Part shown: positions 25,545 to 34,038 of the stretch, piece by piece
Layout: every line of letters begins with the position of its first letter
How positions within the stretch are numbered: the stretch's first letter is position 1
Source: Dyadobacter koreensis
GTDB lineage: Bacteria > Bacteroidota > Bacteroidia > Cytophagales > Spirosomataceae
Assembly: GCF_900108855.1 (NCBI RefSeq)
Contig: NZ_FNXY01000005.1
Coordinates: 34,681-98,680, forward strand
Length of the DNA stretch: 64,000 nucleotides
Reading direction: 5' to 3'
Made by a program: the position numbers and the translations under genes
Notes under the pieces: model-generated
Seen by the model: only the letters and a program-made list of their open reading frames with translations
Database searches by the model: none
Told to the model about the DNA's origin: nothing

Positions 25545-26144
25545 ATGGATAATTGCGCCAGGATTATTAACTATTTGAAAAAATTCGTGGAAGTGACAGA
25601 CGAGGAGGCGCGTTTGTTTAGTAGTTATTTCCATGAAAACCAAATAAGAAAAGGGCAATATATTATTCAGCCTGACTTTACTGCCAGGCATCGAAATTAT
25701 GTCTTGCAGGGGGCGCTACGAGCATTTGTGGTTGATGAGGCCGGACAGGAACATACAATTTCCTTTGCCATTGATGACTGGTGGATTTCAGATGTCAATA
25801 GCTATATATACCAAAAGCCGGCGACCATGTTTGTAGTTGCCCTGGAAAACAGCCGGATACTTCAAATAGAATTTGAAAAAGAAAAGGAATTGAAAAGCCT
25901 GAATCACAAGTATGAAACGTTTTTTAGAGTGATGGCAGAAAGAGGAATGGCGTTTCATCAAAGAAGATTTATTTCTAATCTGACACTTTCTGCTGAAAAG
26001 CGATATGATGACTTTTTAGAAAAATATCCCCAGGTAGCTCAGCGTATGCCACAATATGCCCTTGCTTCTTATTTGGGAATGACTACGCAATTCCTTTCGA
26101 GAATTCGAAAGAGGAAGGCGAAAAGTGAAACTGGTTTCACCTGA
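25545..26144 (+). CDS. Crp/Fnr-family transcriptional regulator
   Basis: The 199-residue protein has an N-terminal cyclic-nucleotide-binding-type beta barrel (about residues 20-115, ENQIRKGQYIIQPDFTARH), a long dimer helix, and a short C-terminal helix-turn-helix ALASYLGMTTQFLSRIRKRK. This is the form of many single-domain-like Crp regulators of Bacteroidota, where the effector is often unknown. The ATG at 25545 gives the normal N-terminus; an upstream frame from 25437 overlaps TcdA and is unlikely. The SDR gene follows in the same direction and may be a target, which is inference. Confidence 0.88.
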   Translation: MDNCARIINYLKKFVEVTDEEARLFSSYFHENQIRKGQYIIQPDFTARHRNYVLQGALRAFVVDEAGQEHTISFAIDDWWISDVNSYIYQKPATMFVVALENSRILQIEFEKEKELKSLNHKYETFFRVMAERGMAFHQRRFISNLTLSAEKRYDDFLEKYPQVAQRMPQYALASYLGMTTQFLSRIRKRKAKSETGFT

Positions 26145-26214
26145 TTTCTTAATCTGGTTTCTCTTCCTGGCGATAAAATTGGCGGAGCTTTGCATTGTAT
26201 TTAAATCAAACACA

Positions 26215-26967
26215 ATGTCAGGGAAATTAAACAATAAAATAGCCGTAATTACCGGTGGAAGTGCCGGAATAGGATTGGCGACTGCAAAATTATTTGCAGC
26301 AGAAGGGGCAAAAGTAATAATCACTGGACGCAATGCAGACACGTTGAAAAAGGCGACCGGCGAAATCGGCGCAGGTGCCATAGCCATCCAGGCAGATTCT
26401 TCAAAACTCGCAGAACTGGATCATTTATACAAATTGGTCGGAGAAAAGTATGGAAAAATTGATGTGCTCGTGGCAAACGCCGCAGTTTATGTCCTGGCTC
26501 CGTTGACCGACTTTACCGAGGAAATGTTCGATAAACAAAGTGACGTAAATTTTAAGGGCACTTTTTTTACCGTACAAAAAGCGGTAAATTATCTTAATGA
26601 TGGGGCTTCGGTTATTTTGTTATCGTCCATAGCTAACGCCAAAGGTGTGCCAAATCATGCATCATATTCTGCTACAAAAGCCGCAATTCGCTCTCTGGGC
26701 CGTAGTTTTTCTGTTGAATTGATGGATAGAAAAATTCGCGTAAATGTGCTTACGCCTGGTCCCGTTGATACAGATGTTTTTGACCAGGTTACATCTTCAA
26801 AAGAAGAGGCGAATGCATTCAAGGAAAATATGGCACAGTTTACACCGATAAAAAGGGTAGGTAAGCCGGAAGAAATTGCCTCAGCAGCACTTTTCCTGGC
26901 TTCCGACGATTCAACCTTTATGATTGGCTCAGAATTGCTGATCGATGGAGGCGTTAAATCGTTATAG
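26215..26967 (+). CDS. short-chain dehydrogenase/reductase
   Basis: A classical SDR of 250 residues. The NAD(P)-binding motif is TGGSAGIGLATAKLF at about residue 14, and NAAVYVLAPL replaces the usual NNAG pattern. The catalytic Ser is in VILLSSIANAKG and the Tyr-x-x-x-Lys pair in HASYSATKAAIRSLG. The TPGPVDTDVF and MIGSELLIDGGVKSL segments close the fold as in 3-oxoacyl reductase-like SDRs. The ATG at 26215 is chosen because the upstream extension overlaps the Crp/Fnr gene. The substrate is not evident. Confidence 0.92.
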   Translation: MSGKLNNKIAVITGGSAGIGLATAKLFAAEGAKVIITGRNADTLKKATGEIGAGAIAIQADSSKLAELDHLYKLVGEKYGKIDVLVANAAVYVLAPLTDFTEEMFDKQSDVNFKGTFFTVQKAVNYLNDGASVILLSSIANAKGVPNHASYSATKAAIRSLGRSFSVELMDRKIRVNVLTPGPVDTDVFDQVTSSKEEANAFKENMAQFTPIKRVGKPEEIASAALFLASDDSTFMIGSELLIDGGVKSL

Positions 26968-27028
26968 TTTTTCAATATAGATTGAATGGTCATCAAAAAT
27001 TTGTTTGAATAATAATGGTGATTCTTCG

Positions 27029-27181
27029 CGGCTCCTTCGGAACATCCTGTTTATAGCAATTTCAATTTTAGCACCCATCCTTAACTCCATCTGAGTTTTT
27101 GATATTGCAGGAGGCTCCGATGGAGCCGAAGAAATAGCATATTGATACAATGCTATAAACAGGATGCTCGAATGGGAGCAA
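27029..27181. repeat. dispersed hairpin repeat, copy A
   Basis: Two arms in opposite orientation, CATCCTGTTTATAGCA (27043-27058) and TGCTATAAACAGGATG (27151-27166), bound an element of about 150 bases. They extend outward into imperfectly matching GGCTCC/GGAGC segments. Inside is the palindrome GGCTCCGATGGAGCC (27113-27127). A related element with the same order of motifs lies at 55596-55755. It has no coding capacity. The shape is that of a small non-autonomous mobile repeat or a structured RNA repeat. Confidence 0.7.
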
Positions 27182-27215
27182 GATTAATCAGGTTGTTTTT
27201 CTTCATGCCAGAAAC

Positions 27216-27952
27216 GCAAAAAGGGCACCATCTTTCGATAGTGACCTTTCTTTTGTAGCGGGAGCTGGCCAGGATCGCCTGCTCGGTCGGACCAGCGACC
27301 TTTGGATTGCTGCCAACGAACAATTTTGAATAATTTAAGAAAAGTGGCAGAAACTCAAAAAGGCCACCATCTTTCGATAGTGACCTCTTTCTTGTAGCGG
27401 GAGCTGGCCAGGATCGCCTGCCCGGTCGGACCAGCGACCTTTGGATTACTGCCAACGAACAATTTTAAATAATTTAAGAAAAGTGCCAGAAACGCAAAAA
27501 GGCCACCATCTTACGATAGTGACCTCTCTCTTGTAGCGGGAGCTGGCCAGGATCGCCTGCGCGGTCGGACCAGCAACCTTTGGATTACTGCCAACGAACA
27601 ATTTTAAATAATTTAAGAAAAGTGGCAGAAACGCAAAAAGGCCACCATCTTTCGATAGTGACCTTTCTCTTGTAGCGGGAGCTGGCCAGGATCGCCTGCG
27701 CGGTCGGACCAGCGACCTTTGGGTTACTGCCAACGAACAATTTAAATAATTTAAGAAAAGTGCCAGAAACTCAAAAAGGCCACCATCTTTTGATAGTGAC
27801 CTTTCTCTTGTAGCGGGAGCTGGCGAGGATCGCCTGCCTGGTCGGACCAGCGATCTTTGGATTATTCGCCCAACTACCCATTTGCTTGAATAATTGAATA
27901 TGCCTAAAACGCAAGAAAGCCACTATCTTTCGATAGTGACTTTCTTTTCTTG
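27216..27952 (-). repeat. tandem array of five tRNA-fMet-derived units, each with a terminator hairpin
   Basis: Units begin (conserved TGTAGCGGGAGCTGG, plus-strand reading) at 27254, 27393, 27532, 27671 and 27809, spaced 139, 139, 139 and 138 bases, and the intact tRNA segment starts the same way at 27951. Read on the minus strand, each unit keeps an anticodon-stem-like hairpin, the AAAGGTC variable region, the full T-stem GCTGG/CCAGC, and the 3' acceptor strand CTCCCGCTA. The T-loop is replaced by about 23 bases able to form an inner hairpin, and the D-arm and 5' acceptor strand are gone. Each ends in a hairpin plus T-run like the terminator of the real tRNA gene. These are not tRNAs. Confidence 0.9.
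27915..27944 (-). terminator. terminator of the tRNA-fMet gene
   Basis: On the minus strand GAAAGTCACTATC and GATAGTGGCTTTC pair around a GAAA tetraloop, followed by a short T-rich end, nine bases after the tRNA 3' end. Five similar hairpins recur downstream at 27778-27801, 27640-27663, 27501-27524, 27362-27385 and 27223-27246. Confidence 0.8.
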
Positions 27953-28025
<73 letters not shown>

Positions 28026-28044
28026 GTGTCGTTGAATTGGAGTG

Positions 28045-28076
28045 CAAACATACGACTAATGTTTCAATAAAAACAA
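28045..28076 (-). promoter_or_regulatory. promoter of the tRNA-fMet gene
   Basis: On the minus strand TTG (28074-28076) and TATGTTTG (28045-28052) are 21 bases apart, matching the vegetative Bacteroidota promoter. Transcription would start about 10-13 bases before the mature tRNA. Confidence 0.7.
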
Positions 28077-28139
28077 CTATTTTTGTAAAAAATTTCTAAA
28101 AAATATTTTCAACGACCTCCTGACACCATTAAAATAAAT

Positions 28140-30095
28140 ATGAATTTTCCGTTGCCCCTTTCTTCTATATTGGGTCGTATACATGTTGTAATGCTGTTTC
28201 GAATACTTTGGGTTATGATTTTATTCATGATTTGCCGTATTTTATTTTATGCATTCAACACTGTTTTTTTTCCTGAAATTTCTTTTGAGCATGCTTTGAG
28301 TTTAATGGGTGGGGGAATAAAATTTGATATTGTTGCCGTTTTCTACGTCAATATTCTTTTCATTTTCCTGATGTGTGTTCCTTTTACGTTCAAGTATCGG
28401 AAAGGTTACCAGAGATTTCTCGACTATCTTTTTGTGATCACTAACAGTATTGCCCTGATGGCAAACTGTATGGATTTTATTTATTATCGCTTCACAATCA
28501 AACGTACTACCTGGACAATCGTGAAGGAATTTTCGAATCAGGATAATATGGGCTCGCTCTTTGGCGGATTTCTTGTCAGGTACTGGTATGTGGCTGTAAT
28601 TTGGATTTTGCTCGTGCTCTCACTGATTAAAATTACACAGCTATTGAAAGTTAAAGGACGCACGGATGTTCCGATCTGGGCGTTTTTCCTGATTCATGCG
28701 GTATTGATGGGGATTATCGTCAAGCTTTTTATTGGCGGAGTCCGCGGAGGTTTTGACCATAGTATTCGTCCGATTACATTGAGTAATGCCGGAGAATATG
28801 TGAAAAAGCCGAAGGAAATGTTCATCGTTCTCAATACGCCTTTTTGTATTTTCAAAACGATGCGCAGGAGCGATTATGAGCGTGTCAGCTATTTTGACAA
28901 TTATCAGGAAGCGAATAAGATTTTCAATCCTGTACATTTACCAGAACCAAATCAACCTGCTTTCAAACCCATGAATGTGGTAATTCTGATCTGGGAAAGT
29001 TTTGGAAAAGAGATGGTTGGCGGATATAATCACGATCTTGAAAATGGAACTTATAGAGGTTACACGCCTTTTATTGATTCGCTGATGCAGCACAGTAAGG
29101 TCAATTGGTATTCGTTTGCCAACGGAGCCAAGTCGATTGAGGCCATCCCGTCAGTTTTAACCAGCATTCCCGGTATTAAGGAGCCTTTTGTTACGATGCG
29201 TTATACAGACAACAAGCTTCCAAGTTTCCCCCAAATTTTGAAAGCAAAAGGTTATTCTACTTCGTTTTTTCACGGTGCCCCAAATGGTTCTATGGGTTTC
29301 CAGGCATTTGTCAATTTAATTGGTATCGAAAAATATTACGGTAAGACGGAGTATAATAACGACGCGGACTATGATGGGATCTGGGGAATCTGGGATGAAG
29401 AATTTTTACAGTTCTGGGCCGATAAAATGGGTACATTCAGAGAGCCATTTATGAGTACGCTTTTCACAGTTTCTTCACATGACCCGTATAAAGTGCCGCA
29501 GCGGTATGAAGGAAAATTTCCGAAAGGTCCATTGCCGGTTTACCAGACAATGGGATATACAGATTATGCGCTGCGTAAGTTTTTCGCCAAAGCCAAAACG
29601 ATGTCCTGGTATAAAAATACTTTGTTTGTGATTACGGCAGATCACGCTGCCACATTTGCGCATTATCCGGAATACCAGACTTCGGTAGGAAATTTTTCTA
29701 TTCCGATTCTTTTTTACGCGCCGGGAGACAGCACGGTGACGGGCCGGGACGATACTACTCTGGTACAGCAAATTGATGTGATGCCTTCTGTTTTAAGTTA
29801 CCTGCACTATGATAAACCATATTTTGCTTTCGGGAAAAACATCTTCCAAAAACCGCCAATTAACTTTGCTGTAAACTACGATGGTGTATATCAATGGTTC
29901 AATGGTCCATATATATTGCAATTTGATGGCCAGAAAACCGTAGGTTTGTATAATTATCAGGAAGATAAGCTCTTGAAAAATAATTTAAAGGATAAATTAC
30001 CCGCCATACAAGGCCCGATGGAATTACAAGTGAAGGCTTTTGCACAGCAATATGTAAACCGTATGCTGGAAGATAAGCTGACTGTAACACCTTAA
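28140..30095 (+). CDS. LTA synthase/MdoB-like phosphoglycerol transferase (sulfatase fold)
   Basis: The 651-residue protein has about five N-terminal membrane helices (residues 15-195) and a large extracytoplasmic alkaline-phosphatase-fold domain. Motifs are VVILIWESFGKEMVGGYN with the metal-binding Glu at about residue 285, SFANGAKSIEAIPSVLTSIP where the nucleophile (Ser here, Thr in LtaS) is expected, GYSTSFFHGAPNGSMGF, WGIWDEEF, and FVITADHAATFAH with the Asp-His metal ligands. Such proteins transfer phosphoglycerol or phosphoethanolamine groups to glycans or lipids. A Gram-negative host points to glycan or lipid decoration rather than lipoteichoic acid. The exact group transferred is unknown. 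Confidence 0.9.
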   Translation: MNFPLPLSSILGRIHVVMLFRILWVMILFMICRILFYAFNTVFFPEISFEHALSLMGGGIKFDIVAVFYVNILFIFLMCVPFTFKYRKGYQRFLDYLFVITNSIALMANCMDFIYYRFTIKRTTWTIVKEFSNQDNMGSLFGGFLVRYWYVAVIWILLVLSLIKITQLLKVKGRTDVPIWAFFLIHAVLMGIIVKLFIGGVRGGFDHSIRPITLSNAGEYVKKPKEMFIVLNTPFCIFKTMRRSDYERVSYFDNYQEANKIFNPVHLPEPNQPAFKPMNVVILIWESFGKEMVGGYNHDLENGTYRGYTPFIDSLMQHSKVNWYSFANGAKSIEAIPSVLTSIPGIKEPFVTMRYTDNKLPSFPQILKAKGYSTSFFHGAPNGSMGFQAFVNLIGIEKYYGKTEYNNDADYDGIWGIWDEEFLQFWADKMGTFREPFMSTLFTVSSHDPYKVPQRYEGKFPKGPLPVYQTMGYTDYALRKFFAKAKTMSWYKNTLFVITADHAATFAHYPEYQTSVGNFSIPILFYAPGDSTVTGRDDTTLVQQIDVMPSVLSYLHYDKPYFAFGKNIFQKPPINFAVNYDGVYQWFNGPYILQFDGQKTVGLYNYQEDKLLKNNLKDKLPAIQGPMELQVKAFAQQYVNRMLEDKLTVTP

Positions 30096-30155
30096 TAGTT
30101 TCGTTTTTTATAGAATTAAAGGAGTTCTGAATCAACGAAATACAATAAAAACCTT

Positions 30156-31079
30156 ATGAACGAAAATATAGAAAAACCAATTGCTCTCCGCGACTTTCGT
30201 GCCGGATTTGTGAGCATTATAGGTAAGCCGAATGTCGGTAAATCCACTTTGATGAATGTGCTGGTAGGTGAGAAGATGTCGATCATCACTTCTAAGGCAC
30301 AGACGACGCGTCACCGTATTATGGGAATTCTGAACGGAAAACATGAAGATATTCCTTTCCAGCTTGTTTATTCAGATACACCGGGTGTTGTAAAACCTGC
30401 ATATAAATTGCACGATTCCATGATGACCTTTGTAAAAGGGTCTCTGGAAGATGCTGACGTTGTGCTTTTTGTTACAGAAGTTGGAGAAAAAGCAGCGGAA
30501 CACGAAGTGATTCCTTTGCTTCAAAGAACAAATGCACCGATCATTCTGGTATTAAATAAAATTGATTTATCGAATGAAGAAGAGCTGAAACGTAAGACAG
30601 AAGAATGGGAAAAGGAAATTCAGCCTGCTGCAATTATCCCGATCTCGGCGCTGTTAAATGCCAACGTGCAGACTTTATTTGATGCAATTATTACCCGGTT
30701 ACCATTTCATCCACCATACTTTGATGAAGATGAACTAACCGATAAACCTGAACGTTTCTTTGCTTCGGAAATCGTTCGCGAAAAAATATTTCTGAACTAC
30801 CGCCAGGAAATTCCATACAGCAGCGAAGTGGTTATTTCAGAATTTAAGGAACGCGACGATATGATTGTGATCCGGGCAGAAATTCTGGTCGAACGTAAAA
30901 GCCAGAAAGGAATTATCATCGGGGAAAAAGGCGCGATGCTGAAAAAAATCGGCAGCGAGGCGCGCAAGGACATGGAAGATTTCTTTGGCAAGAAAGTTTT
31001 CCTTGAACAACACGTAAAAGTAGAACCGGATTGGAGAAGCAAGGAGAACAAGCTTCGTCAGTTTGGATATGAAGAATAG
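30156..31079 (+). CDS. era: GTPase Era
   Basis: Era binds 16S rRNA near its 3' end and acts in 30S subunit maturation. The 307 residues show the GTPase motifs G1 GKPNVGKSTLMN, G3 DTPGVVKP, G4 LNKIDL and G5 PISALL. The C-terminal KH domain follows at about residues 215-300, with IIIGEKGAMLKKIGSEARKD. The length is normal. It precedes der, the other ribosome-assembly GTPase, by 115 bases on the same strand. Confidence 0.98.
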   Translation: MNENIEKPIALRDFRAGFVSIIGKPNVGKSTLMNVLVGEKMSIITSKAQTTRHRIMGILNGKHEDIPFQLVYSDTPGVVKPAYKLHDSMMTFVKGSLEDADVVLFVTEVGEKAAEHEVIPLLQRTNAPIILVLNKIDLSNEEELKRKTEEWEKEIQPAAIIPISALLNANVQTLFDAIITRLPFHPPYFDEDELTDKPERFFASEIVREKIFLNYRQEIPYSSEVVISEFKERDDMIVIRAEILVERKSQKGIIIGEKGAMLKKIGSEARKDMEDFFGKKVFLEQHVKVEPDWRSKENKLRQFGYEE

Positions 31080-31194
31080 GAAACGTCATTCTCAATCCTG
31101 AATTCAGATCCTGACAATCAGGGTTCTATCATTAAGAATAAATAAAAATGGGTTTCTGTCCAAAAACTTTCTGGCAGAGATTAGAAAAATAAAA

Positions 31195-32505
31195 ATGGCA
31201 AATATTATATCAATCGTAGGGCGCCCGAACGTGGGTAAATCTACACTTTTTAACCGTCTGATCGAAAGCCGCAAGGCCATCATGGATAACCAGAGCGGCG
31301 TTACACGTGATCGTCACTATGGCTATGGTGAATGGACGGACCAGTACTTCACCGTGATCGATACGGGAGGATATGTAGTAGGATCAGAAGATATTTTTGA
31401 AGGAGCAATCCGTGATCAGGTTGAGCTGGCGATTGAAGAATCGACGGTAGTTTTGTTTATGGTGGATACTATGACAGGACTGACCGATCTTGATAAAGAT
31501 TTTGCAAACGTTTTGCGTCGTTTCAACAAACCGGTTTATCTGGTTGCTAACAAAGCTGAAACAACAGACCGTTACCAATCCGCAGCTGAATTTTATGAAT
31601 TAGGTATGGGCGATGAAATCTATCCGATTTCTGCACAAACCGGTTTTGGAACGGGTGATTTGCTTGATGAGGTAATCAAACATTTTGAAACGCCTGGAAT
31701 TGAAGATCCGGAAGCTGGTATTCCGCGTATCGCAATCATGGGCCGTCCGAATGTTGGAAAATCTTCTTTCCTGAATGTACTGACAGGAACAGACCGCAGC
31801 ATTGTAACCGATATTGCCGGAACGACACGCGATGCAATCCACACGCATTACAATGCTTTTGGTATGGAATTCATTTTGACGGATACGGCTGGTTTGCGTC
31901 GTAAATCCCGAGTGAATGAGGATATCGAATATTACTCAACGCTTCGTTCGATCAAAGCGATGGAGGAATCTGACGTTTGTATCATTCTTTTGGATGCAAC
32001 ATTAGGTTTGGAAGGACAGGATATCACGATCATTGGTCAGGCTGATAAGGCCAAGAAAGGTATCGTGATCATGGTGAACAAATGGGATTTGGTTGAAAAA
32101 GATTCTAAAACAGCTGATACTTTCAAAAAGCAGCTGTTGGAAAAACTTGCACCGATGAACTACATGCCGATCATTTTTGCGTCCGTTGTTGAAAAACAGC
32201 GTATTCACCAGGTGATGGAAATGGCGATGCAGGTTTATAAAAACAAGACGAAGAAAATCAGCACTTCGAAGTTGAATGACGTAATGCAGGCTGAAATTGA
32301 AAAATATCCGCCGCCGGCTCACCGTGGAAAGTATATCAATATCAAGTACATGATCCAGTTGCCTACGCCTTCGCCGACGTTTGTATTTTTCAGTAGTAAT
32401 CCAAAACATGTGAAAGATCCGTATTTGCGTTACCTGGAGAACAGGATGCGCGAAAACTTTGACTTCGCAGGAGTACCGATTACGATTTTCTTCAGAGAAA
32501 AGTAA
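31195..32505 (+). CDS. der: ribosome-assembly GTPase Der (EngA)
   Basis: Der is a double GTPase needed for 50S subunit assembly. The 436-residue protein has two G domains in tandem: the first with GRPNVGKSTLFNRLI and DTGGYV near the N-terminus, the second with GRPNVGKSSFLNVLTG at about residue 184 and DTAGLRRKSRV. The C-terminal KH-like domain follows with FASVVEKQRI at the junction and a GVPITIFFREK ending. A terminator follows the stop. It lies in a natural pair with era. Confidence 0.98.
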   Translation: MANIISIVGRPNVGKSTLFNRLIESRKAIMDNQSGVTRDRHYGYGEWTDQYFTVIDTGGYVVGSEDIFEGAIRDQVELAIEESTVVLFMVDTMTGLTDLDKDFANVLRRFNKPVYLVANKAETTDRYQSAAEFYELGMGDEIYPISAQTGFGTGDLLDEVIKHFETPGIEDPEAGIPRIAIMGRPNVGKSSFLNVLTGTDRSIVTDIAGTTRDAIHTHYNAFGMEFILTDTAGLRRKSRVNEDIEYYSTLRSIKAMEESDVCIILLDATLGLEGQDITIIGQADKAKKGIVIMVNKWDLVEKDSKTADTFKKQLLEKLAPMNYMPIIFASVVEKQRIHQVMEMAMQVYKNKTKKISTSKLNDVMQAEIEKYPPPAHRGKYINIKYMIQLPTPSPTFVFFSSNPKHVKDPYLRYLENRMRENFDFAGVPITIFFREK

Positions 32506-32508
32506 AAA

Positions 32509-32547
32509 TTTAAGCCGGGATAATTTCAAACAATTTCCCGGCTTAAA
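32509..32547 (+). terminator. terminator after der
   Basis: Inverted repeat TTTAAGCCGGGA / TCCCGGCTTAAA with a loop of about 15 bases begins four bases after the der stop and ends in an A/T-rich tail. It probably ends the era-der transcript before the acyltransferase gene. Confidence 0.7.
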
Positions 32548-32610
32548 AATTATAAAATCTTACCAACCCGCGCTTCATTAAAACTTTGTCAGGTATAATT
32601 TCAGGCATGA

Positions 32611-33699
32611 ATGATTTCAGGTGAACAAAAAATCAAATTAAGTTATTACAAAGAGTTAGACGGAGTAAGGGCGATTGCCATTTTGATGGTAATGTTTTTC
32701 CACTTTTTTTCTGATTTCGAAACCCAGGGCAGCATATTTCAATTTCTTAAAAGGTTTGCGCTTAAAGGAGAATCCGGCGTAACGCTGTTTTTTGTATTAT
32801 CCGGATTTCTGATCACCAGAATATTATTATCGACCAGAGAAAGCAAAAATTATTTCTACAACTTTTTTGTCAGAAGGTCGCTCAGGATATTTCCACTCTA
32901 TTATTTGTTCCTGGTTATCTATTACCTGACCCCGTTATTTTTTGGTGGCAGCATCCCTGAGTTTGGTTTGCAGGTATATTACTGGATCTATCTTCAGGAT
33001 TTTTCTACCACCTTTGGTTGGAAATCGGAAGGGCCCGGACAATTCTGGTCGCTTGCTGTAGAGGAACATTTTTATCTGGTCTGGCCATTTTTGATCTACT
33101 ATTTAAGAGAACGCGCGATAAGTTTCTGGATCGGCGTGATCATTATTACCTCTTTCGTGTTGAGGATTTATATGAGTCAGCATTATCCGCTTATTCATCA
33201 TTTCACGTTCACAAGAATGGACGACCTCGCGATCGGTGCAATTCTGGCACTTCTGGAATACCATGGATTTGTAAAACGTAAAAACGCAATTTATTTTCTA
33301 TTGCTTTTGATACCCGTCAATATGGTTTGGGTTTTTAACCGGTTTGTCGGCCCATCGATCCAGGAATCTGTCAGTTTTTTACAAACCTCAATTTCTTTTT
33401 GCAGCCTTATCGGTTTCGTTATCTGTCTGAACGAAGACAACTGGTTGAAGAAATTTTTATCGCAGGGCCCACTTATCTACACAGGAAAAGTCAGTTATGG
33501 ACTTTATGTTTTCCACCCTTTCTGCTTCAAACTTTTCGAAATTTTCCTGAATACGAAGTTTTGGGCTGTGAACCTGATTGGCAGTCTGGTCTTCACGTAT
33601 GTCATCGCTACACTAAGTTATTATTATTTTGAAGCTTACTTTTTAAAGTTGAAAGAGCGGTATAGTGGTAATAAAAAAGTTGCCCCGGTTGCAGGTTAA
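32611..33699 (+). CDS. OafA-type membrane acyltransferase
   Basis: The 362-residue protein belongs to the acyltransferase 3 family, which transfers acetyl or other acyl groups to sugars, peptidoglycan or lipids at the membrane. The opening YYKELDGVRAIAILMVMFFH carries the conserved Arg and the catalytic His. About ten membrane helices follow, with SGFLITRILL, RRSLRIFPLYYLF and FWSLAVEEHFYLVWPFL (with the second conserved Glu-His pair), all typical of the family. It stands alone downstream of the der terminator. O-acetylation of a surface glycan is inference. Confidence 0.92.
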   Translation: MISGEQKIKLSYYKELDGVRAIAILMVMFFHFFSDFETQGSIFQFLKRFALKGESGVTLFFVLSGFLITRILLSTRESKNYFYNFFVRRSLRIFPLYYLFLVIYYLTPLFFGGSIPEFGLQVYYWIYLQDFSTTFGWKSEGPGQFWSLAVEEHFYLVWPFLIYYLRERAISFWIGVIIITSFVLRIYMSQHYPLIHHFTFTRMDDLAIGAILALLEYHGFVKRKNAIYFLLLLIPVNMVWVFNRFVGPSIQESVSFLQTSISFCSLIGFVICLNEDNWLKKFLSQGPLIYTGKVSYGLYVFHPFCFKLFEIFLNTKFWAVNLIGSLVFTYVIATLSYYYFEAYFLKLKERYSGNKKVAPVAG

Positions 33700-33927
33700 T
33701 AATGTTTTGATTTTTCCTGACAACCCCATGCCCATAAATGACCACTTCTGACAACATAGTTTGATCAGGATATTCCACACTTCGTCGGGCTTTTCCGTCA
33801 GTTCAGCATTGTTTATTTTCTACGTGCAACCTTTCTTCCTAATTTTCCATCTCTCAACAAGCTGACAGACCGTTCATTGATGTTTTTTTAGCTAGTTTGA
33901 AAAAAAATTAAAAAAAATGTTAAAAAC
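33700..33927. other. intergenic stretch with no recognisable gene
   Basis: Together with the promoter region to 34038 this forms a 339-base gap. I see no frame with coding character, no tRNA and no palindrome of note in this part. The second half becomes very A/T-rich and leads into the inverted repeat and promoter of the small secreted protein. Confidence 0.6.
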
Positions 33928-33972
33928 AAGGTACTATGTATTGCAATGTACCTTATAAAACATATATATTTG
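33928..33972 (+). promoter_or_regulatory. promoter with overlapping inverted repeat (possible operator)
   Basis: A -33 TTG (33941-33943) and a -7 TATATTTG (33965-33972) are 21 bases apart and match the vegetative consensus. An inverted repeat AAGGTAC (33928-33934) and GTACCTT (33948-33954) with a 13-base spacer straddles the -33 element. This is the form of a binding site for a dimeric regulator, but no regulator is adjacent. Confidence 0.5.
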
Positions 33973-34038
33973 TACTATCAATTAGTTACAAAGATTTCAA
34001 TAACAACATTTTTTGTAAACGACTGAAATAACAGAGCC

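Noticed and set aside
26125..26214. An N-terminal extension of the SDR overlapping the Crp/Fnr gene
   Set aside because: The extension is hydrophobic and atypical; the SDR family opening MSGKLNNKIAVITGG starts at 26215.
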